A DNA stretch of 56,273 nt. Source: Pyramidobacter piscolens W5455 (GTDB taxonomy: Bacteria > Synergistota > Synergistia > Synergistales > Dethiosulfovibrionaceae). Of this stretch, positions 44,957 through 52,098 are shown in pieces. The notes beneath the pieces are model-generated. The model saw only the letters and a list, made by a program, of their open reading frames with translations, had not been told where the DNA came from and ran no database searches. The translations under genes were made by a program, and so were the position numbers. Position 1 is the stretch's first letter, and every line of letters starts with the position of its first letter. The stretch is from NCBI RefSeq assembly GCF_000177335.1, contig NZ_ADFP01000011.1, positions 1 to 56,273 on the forward strand. Direction: 5' to 3'.

Positions 44957-45024
44957 ACAGTTTCGGCCCGACAAAGGCAAATCCTTTCCTGCACATCGAA
45001 AACCCCGACAACGAGGAGGAAAAG

Positions 45025-45645
45025 ATGGACGAAAGCGGAAAAAAGCACCGTGTCACGATGTTCCTTGACGTTATTTGCGAATGGTGTTACCTGGCCAAAG
45101 GGATTTTGGACAGTCTGCGCGGCCGTTACGATCTTGACGTGACCCTGCTCTTTATGGAAATACATCCCGACGCGCCGGAAGGCGGGATGCCCATGAGCTG
45201 GCACATCCCCGAACCGAAAAAGTTCTTCGCCATGCTGAACGCGATGGGAGCACCTTACGGCGTCCGTTTCCGCGATAGGGACGTTTTCTCCAACACGCGC
45301 AAGGCCCTGCTCGCCGCCGAGTACGCGAAATCCATCGGCAAGGGAGAAAATTTTCTGCGCGCGATCTGGAGAGCCTATATGGAAGAGGGAAAAAACATTT
45401 CCGAAGAGGCCGTGATCGAAGAAGCGGCTATGACGGCGGGGCTCGGCCCCCGGGCGCTCGAGGTCGCGTGGGGAGCTCCGGAGTGGGGCGAGCGCCTTCG
45501 GGAAAATGCCGTGCTGAACGATCGCTGCGGAATGGACGGCAACGTGCCCGGATTTGTCATCGACGGAAAATACACGCTCTCAGGCGCTCAGTCCGCAAAG
45601 ACATGGGAAGAGATCCTGCAGAGGATCGAACGGACGGGAGATTGA
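45025..45645 (+). CDS. DsbA/FrnE-family thiol oxidoreductase
   Basis: 206 aa with GAGGAGGAAAAG upstream. Thioredoxin-fold CxxC is in VICEWCYLAK (residues about 17-26), and the cis-Pro loop is GNVPGFVIDGKYTLSGAQ. The helical insertion fits the FrnE/2-hydroxychromene isomerase-like branch of the DsbA family. No signal peptide, so it is cytoplasmic and is more likely a reductase or isomerase than a periplasmic disulfide donor. Last gene of the Grd-like region; a link to the selenol/thiol chemistry of GrdB is possible but unproven. Confidence 0.85.
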   Translation: MDESGKKHRVTMFLDVICEWCYLAKGILDSLRGRYDLDVTLLFMEIHPDAPEGGMPMSWHIPEPKKFFAMLNAMGAPYGVRFRDRDVFSNTRKALLAAEYAKSIGKGENFLRAIWRAYMEEGKNISEEAVIEEAAMTAGLGPRALEVAWGAPEWGERLRENAVLNDRCGMDGNVPGFVIDGKYTLSGAQSAKTWEEILQRIERTGD

Positions 45646-45709
45646 CGCTTTTCGTCGATCAAAATATCCGATCGGCAACGCCGTTTTCCGCACCGTGCCG
45701 TCATAAATC

Positions 45710-45738
45710 TTGCGTTTTTCAGGGAATAAATATATACT
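45710..45738 (+). promoter_or_regulatory. Promoter of the cupin gene
   Basis: TTGCGT (45710-45715), 17-bp spacer, TATACT (45733-45738). The predicted leader is about 38 nt, containing GAAGGAGGAG before the ATG at 45783. Confidence 0.65.
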
Positions 45739-45782
45739 TTTCATGCTTAACGTTATTTTTATTTCCGAAGGAGGAGTGTTTC

Positions 45783-46658
45783 ATGAAAAAATATCGTGCC
45801 GGGCTCTGTCTCGCTGCCGCGCTGCTGGGCGCCGGAGCGGCTTTCGCCGCCGTGGAGCTGAAGCCGCAGAAGCACGGCCAGTGCTACACGGCCGAACAGC
45901 TCTTCATCCTCGACAAGAAAGGCGCCGGCGGCGGCATGGGCACGCTGCACGGCGAGTTCGCCTTCCGCCGCGAGCAGGCGCTCGAAGACGACGCGATCAA
46001 GGAGATCGGCTGGATGACGCTGAAGCCCGGCGCCTACATCGGCCTGCACTCCCACAAGGACAACGAGGACGCCTACCTGATCGTCTCCGGCAAGGGCGTT
46101 TTCACCGACGGCAACGGCAACGCCTGGGTCGTCGGCCCCGGCGACATGACGCTGGCCCGCCCCGGCCAGTCGCACGGCCTCGCCAACCTCTCCAAGGAAG
46201 ACCTCGTGTTCCTCGACATCATCGCCAAGAACAACGCCGCCGACCTTGAAGCGCTCGCGAAGAACCCCACCGGCCAATGCTTCCGGCTGAAAGACCTCTT
46301 CGACAAGAACGTCGAGAAGGCCGGCGCGGGCAAGGGCACGGGAGTGCTCTACGGCAAGTTCGCCTTCCGCCGCGAGCAGGCCACCGACGACCAGGCCATC
46401 AAGGAGATCGGCCTGATGACCCTGAAAAAGGGCGCTTCCATCGGCATGCATCCGCACGTGGACAACGACGACGCCTACATCATCATCGCCGGCACGGGCG
46501 TTTTTACCGGCAGCGACGGCAAGGAGATCGAAGTCGGCCCCAAGTCCGTCACCATCGCCGGCCCCGGCGAGAGCCACGCGCTGCGCAACGACAACGACCA
46601 AGACCTGGTCTTCATCGACCTGATCGCCAGGAACCACGCGCTCAAAATCGCCAAATAA
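45783..46658 (+). CDS. Secreted bicupin protein
   Basis: 291 aa with a signal peptide (MKKYRAGLCLAAALLGAGAA, cleavage near AFAAVE). Two homologous cupin domains, about residues 40-155 and 170-291. Each has a LMTLKPGA/LMTLKKGA strand, an HSHKDNEDAYLIVSG or HPHVDNDDAYIIIAG metal-binding box and a GPGDMTLARPGQSHGL-type second box. Internal duplication is plain from FAFRREQA appearing in both. Metal-binding cupins have many functions; no substrate can be named. Exported to the periplasm. Confidence 0.85.
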   Translation: MKKYRAGLCLAAALLGAGAAFAAVELKPQKHGQCYTAEQLFILDKKGAGGGMGTLHGEFAFRREQALEDDAIKEIGWMTLKPGAYIGLHSHKDNEDAYLIVSGKGVFTDGNGNAWVVGPGDMTLARPGQSHGLANLSKEDLVFLDIIAKNNAADLEALAKNPTGQCFRLKDLFDKNVEKAGAGKGTGVLYGKFAFRREQATDDQAIKEIGLMTLKKGASIGMHPHVDNDDAYIIIAGTGVFTGSDGKEIEVGPKSVTIAGPGESHALRNDNDQDLVFIDLIARNHALKIAK

Positions 46659-46678
46659 CCAGGCATTTCGCGAAACAG

Positions 46679-46733
46679 AAAGGCAGGAAAAGGAGAGATC
46701 GTCTCCCTTTCCTGCCTTTGCGTTTTCATTTTT
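46679..46733. terminator. Bidirectional terminator between cupin and FliB-like genes
   Basis: AAAGGCAGGAAAAGGAGA is complementary to TCTCCCTTTCCTGCCTTT (one mismatch/bulge) around GATCG, with T-rich sequence on the plus side. Confidence 0.8.
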
Positions 46734-47861
46734 TTACCCCAGCGCCAGCTTCGCCACGCCGTCGGGCGAGAGCGCGCCGGCTTCGCGCAGCACGATGGGC
46801 GCGTTCCGGGCGAAGCTGCCGTGTTCGATGAAGCGGAAGGCGGCGGCGCAGACGTCGATCAAGGCTTCCGCGCTCCGGTGCGCGCGCGTCCAGCCGACAG
46901 CTGCAAAACGCGCCAGAGCGTAAACGGCGCAGAACGCTGCCAGTTCTTTTCTCAGCGACTCCGTCGCCGCGGAACAGGGGAAGCCGCAAAAGAACACGTG
47001 ATTCACCAGCAGGTGTTCGGCAAAAACCGGCCATTCCGGAAATTCCGCCTCGAAGTCTTCCGAAAAACGAACGTACTTTTCCACGGCGGGAGCGAGCTCC
47101 GCCGCCGCGGCAGTCTTGAGCGCTTCCCCATCGAGAGGGAGGCCGTAGAGGGCGAAAACTTCCCGGGCGTAGTCGCCCAAACTGAGGCTGTCGCAGGCCA
47201 GTTCGCCCATCAGCAGCGCGCAGAGGCGAAAAGCCGCGGCGCGGTCAGGCTCCGCTTCCCCGGGAACAAGCCCGGCCAGCGCTCCTAAATTCATCAGCCG
47301 CCGCGGCACAGGACAACCGCGGTCCTGAAGAACGGCAAGACAGCGGTCGCGCGTCTCTCTGTCGCGGCGCGCCCGTTCGCCGTCTTCGCCGATCCGGAAG
47401 TCGGGCAGCGAAGCGGGCTTTTCGATGAGCAAAAAGCGCAGCGGCTCCCGCTGCTCCAGAAGCAGTTCCAGCGTGCGCTCGCAGCTGTTGGCGCAGGAGC
47501 ATTCCCCTTCGAAAGAGACGCGCAGAGCGCGCGGATAGAGCCGGCACACGCCGGGGATCGCCGCTTCGCCGCGCTCCCGCTGCAGCGCGCAGTACCCGTC
47601 TTCCCGCTGCAGGTAGCAGCGGCCGCGCCAGTCGTGGTTCAGGCCCGCGTAACGTTCGGGCGTCGCGTCGGCGAGCACGGAAAAAGCGCGGTCCAGGCGT
47701 TTGCGCAGCGAGGCCGTGCAGTTCATGCCCACCAGGCGGAAGTAGTCGTCCCGGGACACGCAAACGCCCCAGCCTTTGCAGCAGCACGAGCGGCAGGCGC
47801 CGCACTTGCACTGGAATTTGGGAAAATACTCCGGCACGAGAATTTGCTGAATTTCAGCCAT
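46734..47861 (-). CDS. FliB-family (flagellin lysine-N-methylase-like) protein
   Basis: 375 aa. Cysteine-rich N-terminus CKCGACRSCCCKGWGVCVSRDDYFRL, then CYLQREDGYCALQ, GVCRLYPRAL and CSCANSCERTLELLL: the spacing of cysteines matches FliB/YkgJ-like proteins that bind a metal or Fe-S cluster. FliB methylates lysines on flagellin in Salmonella. No flagellar gene is nearby, and in non-motile gut anaerobes homologues are common, so the target here may be another protein. AAGGGG precedes the ATG. Probably monocistronic. Confidence 0.8.
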   Translation of the reverse strand: MAEIQQILVPEYFPKFQCKCGACRSCCCKGWGVCVSRDDYFRLVGMNCTASLRKRLDRAFSVLADATPERYAGLNHDWRGRCYLQREDGYCALQRERGEAAIPGVCRLYPRALRVSFEGECSCANSCERTLELLLEQREPLRFLLIEKPASLPDFRIGEDGERARRDRETRDRCLAVLQDRGCPVPRRLMNLGALAGLVPGEAEPDRAAAFRLCALLMGELACDSLSLGDYAREVFALYGLPLDGEALKTAAAAELAPAVEKYVRFSEDFEAEFPEWPVFAEHLLVNHVFFCGFPCSAATESLRKELAAFCAVYALARFAAVGWTRAHRSAEALIDVCAAAFRFIEHGSFARNAPIVLREAGALSPDGVAKLALG

Positions 47862-48106
47862 TTATAAAAACCCCTTCGGACAGGTTGAAAAAGCGCAGAG
47901 CTTTTCGAACGAATTATAATTCTGCGTGCCGCCGCCGATGAGGTTTTTATAAATACATAATGCAAATTATAATTTATATTTTTGTCCCAAAGGGTTTCGG
48001 CCGTTTCGAGCCATCATGGGGTGGCAAGGAACCCCTGAGCCCTTTTTGATAACGAGAATTAGGACAACATCCATGTGAGATTCTTTTATCGAGAAGCAGC
48101 GCCCCT
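47862..48106. other. Intergenic region between flavodoxin 1 and FliB-like genes
   Basis: 245 bp. Several A/T-rich TATAAT-like blocks (for example ATTATAAT near 47915 and 47970) could form the minus-strand FliB promoter. The 3' part has a GC-rich block GGGTGGCAAGGAACCCC; its minus strand reads KGSGVPCHPMMARNGRNPL without a start codon or ribosome site. No clear gene. Confidence 0.35.
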
Positions 48107-48691
48107 TCACAGCCCCAGCTTCGCGAGCCACTCGGTTACGGCCTGTTGGGCCTGAGGGCGTTCGTTCTGGGCGACGGCGCCGCGCACGGCGAGGCCGCCA
48201 AGGATCTTGGCGTCGGGCAGGGCTTTTTGCAGCGACTCCTGCGTGCGCCCCATGCCGCTGCCTTCGTGGGTGGCGAACGGAACCACGGTTTTGCCCTTCC
48301 AGTCGTGGGATTCGAGGAAGGTGAACACGGCCATGGGCATTTCGCCCCACCAGATCGGATAGCCAAGAAAGACCGTGTCGTAGGCGCCGATATCTTTGTC
48401 CTCGGCCAGTTCGGGGCGCACGCCCGCGCGCAGTTCCTTCCTGGCGATGTCGGTGGTCTCGTCGTAGCCTTCGGGATAGGCGTTGGCGGCCCTGATCTCG
48501 AACAGGTCGGCGCCGGTGGCGGCGGCGATCATCTTGGCGACGATCATGGTGTTGCCTTCTTGAATGACGCCGACATGGTACTGCTCGCCGGTCTTGGAGA
48601 ACACGGCGACGAGCGTTTTGCCCCGCGGCGCGGCCGGGGCGCAGCCGGCGGCCAGCGCCAGGACGGTCAGCGCGAGAATGAACTTTTTCAT
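48107..48691 (-). CDS. Lipoprotein flavodoxin
   Basis: 194 aa from MKKFILALTVLALAAGC. The lipobox LAAGC puts lipidated Cys at residue 17, so this flavodoxin is exported and membrane-anchored. FMN-binding loop FSKTGEQYHVG, then AAATGADLFEIRAANAYP, YDTVFLGYPIWWGEMPMAVFTFLE (flavin-stacking Trp pair) and THEGSGMGRTQESL. It is the Flavodoxin_4-type long flavodoxin. Last gene of the SDR/flavodoxin cluster, 107 bp after the cyclophilin-like gene. An extracytoplasmic electron-carrier or quinone/FMN reductase role is inference. Confidence 0.85.
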   Translation of the reverse strand: MKKFILALTVLALAAGCAPAAPRGKTLVAVFSKTGEQYHVGVIQEGNTMIVAKMIAAATGADLFEIRAANAYPEGYDETTDIARKELRAGVRPELAEDKDIGAYDTVFLGYPIWWGEMPMAVFTFLESHDWKGKTVVPFATHEGSGMGRTQESLQKALPDAKILGGLAVRGAVAQNERPQAQQAVTEWLAKLGL

Positions 48692-48798
48692 GTGGAACCA
48701 CTCTTTCTGTGTGAAAAATTTTCGATTGGGGACGGAACCCCGCCGCCCGGCGTCAGTATAACATTGAAGCCGGCTCTCATGGCAAGACGACGATTCTT

Positions 48799-49308
48799 TC
48801 ACAATGCGAGCGGCGAATTGCCGGGGACGTTTTTCGCCGCAACGGAGTCGCCAATAGGGTTCTCGCCGGCGGCAACGCCGGACACGCTTTCGACGCGCGC
48901 GCCGATCCGTTCCGGCGCAGCGGCCAGCCGTTCGCAGACTTTCTTGTCGCCGATTTCGCCGAGGTGGACGACCTCGTAGGGGGCAATGTCGCTGTCGATG
49001 TAGTTGATGACGAAGGCGTTCCAGCCGTCCCAGTAATAGAGGTGTCCCGCCTTGACCTGCGAGGTGCGTTCCGCGGCGAACTCCGGGCGGAAGGGCAGCT
49101 CGGCGTAGAACTCGTGCCCGCCGAAGCGTTTCATGTCCAGTTCCAGAGGCAGGCGCGCGGCGATGTCGCGCGCGGTGACGTTGTCTTCGAGCGCGGCGGC
49201 ATAGGTTTTCCCGTCGATGAGGATCTGCAAGGGTATTCTCCTTTCCGCCGCGTCGGATGCGACGAAGCCGAAAAACGCGAACGCCAGCGCGACGCCGAGC
49301 TTTCTCAT
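48799..49308 (-). CDS. Secreted cyclophilin-like fold protein
   Basis: 169 aa from MRKLGVALAFAFFGFV, with GAGGG upstream and a signal peptide ending near SDAAE. The mature part (IPLQILIDGKTYAAALEDNVTARDIAARLPLELDMKRFGGHEFYAELP) matches the bacterial cyclophilin-like family (Cyclophil_like2) that often neighbours flavodoxins. YYWDGWNAFVINYIDSDIAPYEVVHLGEI is the second conserved half. Prolyl-isomerase activity is not established for this family. It starts 12 bp after the SDR stop. Confidence 0.8.
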   Translation of the reverse strand: MRKLGVALAFAFFGFVASDAAERRIPLQILIDGKTYAAALEDNVTARDIAARLPLELDMKRFGGHEFYAELPFRPEFAAERTSQVKAGHLYYWDGWNAFVINYIDSDIAPYEVVHLGEIGDKKVCERLAAAPERIGARVESVSGVAAGENPIGDSVAAKNVPGNSPLAL

Positions 49309-49319
49309 GGCGCGCCCTC

Positions 49320-50150
49320 TCATTTCTGCGGCCTGAGCGGACCGTAAAAAAACGAAGCCGTGGCGCCGCCGTCGACGAGAAAGTCGGCGCCGGTAATGAA
49401 AGCGCCCTGCGGCCCCATGAGCAGTTCGGCGACGTTCGCCACTTCGTCGGCGGTGCCGGGACGACCGGCCGGGCATTTGGCGAACATGGTCCTGTAGAAT
49501 TCGCCGCGCGGTCCGTTGAATTCGTCCAGCGCCAGCGGCGTGACGATGATGCCGGGCGAGATGGAGTTGAGGCGCGCGCCGCGCTCGCCCCACTTGACCG
49601 CTTCGGCCATGACGCGCTTGACGTTGCAGCGTTTGGCCAGCTGATAGGCATGCAGCGTGTCGCGGACGTTTTTCGGCTGCAGCAGAGGCAGCGACAGCAA
49701 CTCCTCCGCCGGCGTGCAGGCCAGCAGTTCGTCCTCGGCAGGGGTGAGCGCCGGCATACGGTGCCCCGACTGGCTGGAGATGGTCACGCCGGTGCCGCCG
49801 CGGGCGATGACGCTGCCCACTTCTTCAAGCAGCATGGCCGTGCCGTAAAGGTCGACTTTTAAAATCACGGGCACGGGCGCCTGGCTGGGCGATACGCCGG
49901 CGGCGTTGACAAAGCGCGTGATCCTGCCGTATCGCTGCGCTTCAGCGATCAGGGCGCGCACCGAGTCGCGCGAGGAGATGTCGGTTTCCACGGCGACGGC
50001 GTCGAATCCGGCCTCATTCATGGTCCTGGCGATGGCTTCGGCGTTTTCCAGACGCTTGTCGCCGACGACGATCTTCATTCCGAAGCCGACGCGGCGGGCG
50101 ATGGCCATGCCGATCTGCCCGGCGCCGGTCCAAATCATCACGTCTTTCAT
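49320..50150 (-). CDS. Short-chain dehydrogenase/reductase in flavodoxin cluster
   Basis: 276 aa from MKDVMIWTGAGQIGMAIARRVGFG, with AGGAGG 8 nt upstream. Cofactor loop GAGQIGMAIA, VNAAGVS, TISSQSGHRMP with active Ser, and YQLAK (YxxxK). C-terminal LVDGGA. The N-terminal TGAGQIG differs slightly from the classical TGxxxGxG spacing. Between two flavodoxin genes in one minus-strand unit; a reductase acting together with them is likely, substrate unknown. Confidence 0.85.
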   Translation of the reverse strand: MKDVMIWTGAGQIGMAIARRVGFGMKIVVGDKRLENAEAIARTMNEAGFDAVAVETDISSRDSVRALIAEAQRYGRITRFVNAAGVSPSQAPVPVILKVDLYGTAMLLEEVGSVIARGGTGVTISSQSGHRMPALTPAEDELLACTPAEELLSLPLLQPKNVRDTLHAYQLAKRCNVKRVMAEAVKWGERGARLNSISPGIIVTPLALDEFNGPRGEFYRTMFAKCPAGRPGTADEVANVAELLMGPQGAFITGADFLVDGGATASFFYGPLRPQK

Positions 50151-50179
50151 GCGAAATTCCTCCTGTCTTTCGATGGATG

Positions 50180-50695
50180 TCACACGTTCGCCTTTGCCCA
50201 AGCGGCGATAACGGCTTCGGAGGCGGCCGCTTCGGCGCCGTGGACGGCCAGCCCCGCGCCGAACGAGGCCCCCTTGCACAGGGATTTGAGCGAACGTTTG
50301 CAGCTGCCGAGGCCGCTGCCCTCGTGCGTCATCAGCGGCAGCACTTTTTTGCCGGCGAAGTCAAGGCGCTCCAGCAACGAGAACACAGCCATCGGGAAGG
50401 TGCCCCACCAGCAGGGGCCGCAGACGAAAACCGTGTCGTAGCCGTCGAGCGAGTCGAGGTATCTTTTCAGCGCGGGACGAGCGTTGGCGCGCAGCTCGGC
50501 TCGGGCTTCCTCGGTGCAGGCGGCGTAGTCCGCCGCATAGTCCTTGACGGGCTCGACCTCGAACAGGTCGCCGCCGACGGCTTTTTGAACGAACTCGGCG
50601 GCGACCTCCGTGTTGCCTTTTTTCAGGTTGACGATCGAGCCGTTGACGTAATTCTGCCCCTTGCGCGAATAGTAGACGATCAGATTTCCCGGCAT
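50180..50695 (-). CDS. Cytoplasmic flavodoxin (Flavodoxin_4 type)
   Basis: 171 aa, without signal peptide. FMN loop VYYSRKGQNYVNG, then FVQKAVGGDLFEVEP, YDTVFVCGPCWWGTFPMAVFSLLE and THEGSGLGSCKRSL. A close relative of the lipoprotein flavodoxin at 48107, so the cluster has an inside and an outside version. GAGG precedes the ATG. First gene of the minus-strand unit. Confidence 0.88.
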   Translation of the reverse strand: MPGNLIVYYSRKGQNYVNGSIVNLKKGNTEVAAEFVQKAVGGDLFEVEPVKDYAADYAACTEEARAELRANARPALKRYLDSLDGYDTVFVCGPCWWGTFPMAVFSLLERLDFAGKKVLPLMTHEGSGLGSCKRSLKSLCKGASFGAGLAVHGAEAAASEAVIAAWAKANV

Positions 50696-50945
50696 GACGT
50701 TGCCTCCTCATTTGAATTCGATTCGGGCGTTCGGCGCGGGGCCGAACTTCCGTCTCGCGTTTTGTCCGCATCATATACGATAAAGCACGCTTCAGGGCAA
50801 ACTTTCCAAATCGCGCTTTGCGGCGGGAACGATGAAACGAGACGCTTCTTCCGCGCCGGGAAACCGGAAAGCGCGTCTGCATTTTTCCTTTCTTTGTGTT
50901 AGACTGGGGCCGTACCATAAAAATCAACGGTTCGGGAGGATGCAC

Positions 50946-51953
50946 ATGAAAAAGTTTGCGGCTCTGGTTCTGGCGGTATGGGTGACGGCCGGCGCGGCCG
51001 GCGCGGCGGAGAGGCCCAAGGTGACGATCTACACCTCGATGTACGAGGACATCATCGAGGCGATGACGGACGTGCTCGCGGAAAAGTTCCCCGACTACGA
51101 CGTCGAGTTCTTCTACGGCGGCACCGGCACACTGCAGGCCAAGATCGCGGCGGAGATGGACACTCAAAAGCTGGGCTGCGACATCCTCATGGTGGCCGAC
51201 CCGTCCTACGCGCTGGAGCTGAAGGCGAAGGGCCTCCTGCATCCCTACGTTTCCAAGGAAGCGGCGCATCTGGCCTTCGAATACGACGCGGAGGGGTGCT
51301 GGTATCCCGTGCGCGTCAGTAACATGATCCTGGCGTACAATCCCGAGAAGTACGGGAAAGAAGACGTGCCCCGCACGTTCGGCGATTTCGCCGGCGAATC
51401 CATGAAAGGCGTCGGTTCCATGTCCAACCCGCTCACCTCGGGCACGGCGCTGGTCGCCATCTCGGCGCTGAAGGACAAGTACGGCTACGGGTATTACGAC
51501 AGGCTGGGCGCCAACCGCGTCATGGTCGAGTCCGGCTCGGTGGCGCTGACCAAGCTGGAGACGGGCGAATGCAAGGAGATCATGATCCTCGAGGAATCGG
51601 TGCTGAAAAAGCGCGAGGAAGAAGGCAGCGCCATCGAAGTGATCTATCCCGAAGACGGCACGATCTGCGTGCCCTCGCCAATCATGACCGTGAAGGACGA
51701 GTGGAGCGCCCACGGCCACGAAAAAGTCTGCGAGGAATTGACGGACTGGTTCCTCTCTGCCGAGGGGCAAAAGTACATCGTCAAGGCGTGGATGCACTCC
51801 GTGCGCAAGGATCACCCCGAAGCGCCCTACGACGCGGCCGCCACCGCCGGCATCGTCGCCAACTCCATGCCCGTGAACTGGCAGCGCTGCCTCGACGAAC
51901 GCGCCGAACTGAGAACGAACTTCGAAGAGCGCGTCAAGAACGCCGCCAGATAA
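50946..51953 (+). CDS. Extracellular solute-binding protein, iron(III)/thiamine type
   Basis: 335 aa from MKKFAALVLAVWVTAGAAGA (signal peptide ending near GAAE), with GGGAGG upstream. SBP family 1 (AfuA/FbpA-like): VTIYTSMYEDIIEAMTDVL, FFYGGTGTLQAKI, CDILMVADPSYALELKAKG, MSNPLTSGTALVAISAL, WFLSAEGQKYI. Such proteins bind Fe3+, phosphonates, putrescine or thiamine. No permease or ATPase gene is adjacent, so its transporter is encoded elsewhere. Monocistronic, followed by a terminator. Confidence 0.88.
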   Translation: MKKFAALVLAVWVTAGAAGAAERPKVTIYTSMYEDIIEAMTDVLAEKFPDYDVEFFYGGTGTLQAKIAAEMDTQKLGCDILMVADPSYALELKAKGLLHPYVSKEAAHLAFEYDAEGCWYPVRVSNMILAYNPEKYGKEDVPRTFGDFAGESMKGVGSMSNPLTSGTALVAISALKDKYGYGYYDRLGANRVMVESGSVALTKLETGECKEIMILEESVLKKREEEGSAIEVIYPEDGTICVPSPIMTVKDEWSAHGHEKVCEELTDWFLSAEGQKYIVKAWMHSVRKDHPEAPYDAAATAGIVANSMPVNWQRCLDERAELRTNFEERVKNAAR

Positions 51954-52013
51954 GGCAAGACGGAAGGGCACCGCGAAGAAACGTTGTTTTGCGGCGAAAC
52001 CCACAGATGAAAA

Positions 52014-52056
52014 AAAGCGCGGCGTCCGACTGGATGCCGCGCTTTCTTCATTTTGT
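52014..52056. terminator. Bidirectional terminator between binding protein and pflB
   Basis: AAAGCGCGGCGTCC and GGATGCCGCGCTTT around GACT, one mismatch, followed by CTTCATTTTG on the plus strand and A/T-rich sequence on the minus strand. Confidence 0.75.
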
Positions 52057-52098
52057 ACCGCTTTTCCCGCCATCTTCGCAGCGCCCTTTGTTTGAAAG

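Noticed and set aside
47966-48106. Short minus-strand continuation (KGSGVPCHP...) as a gene or a repeat family
   Set aside because: No start codon or ribosome site of its own, and copy number in the genome cannot be tested here.
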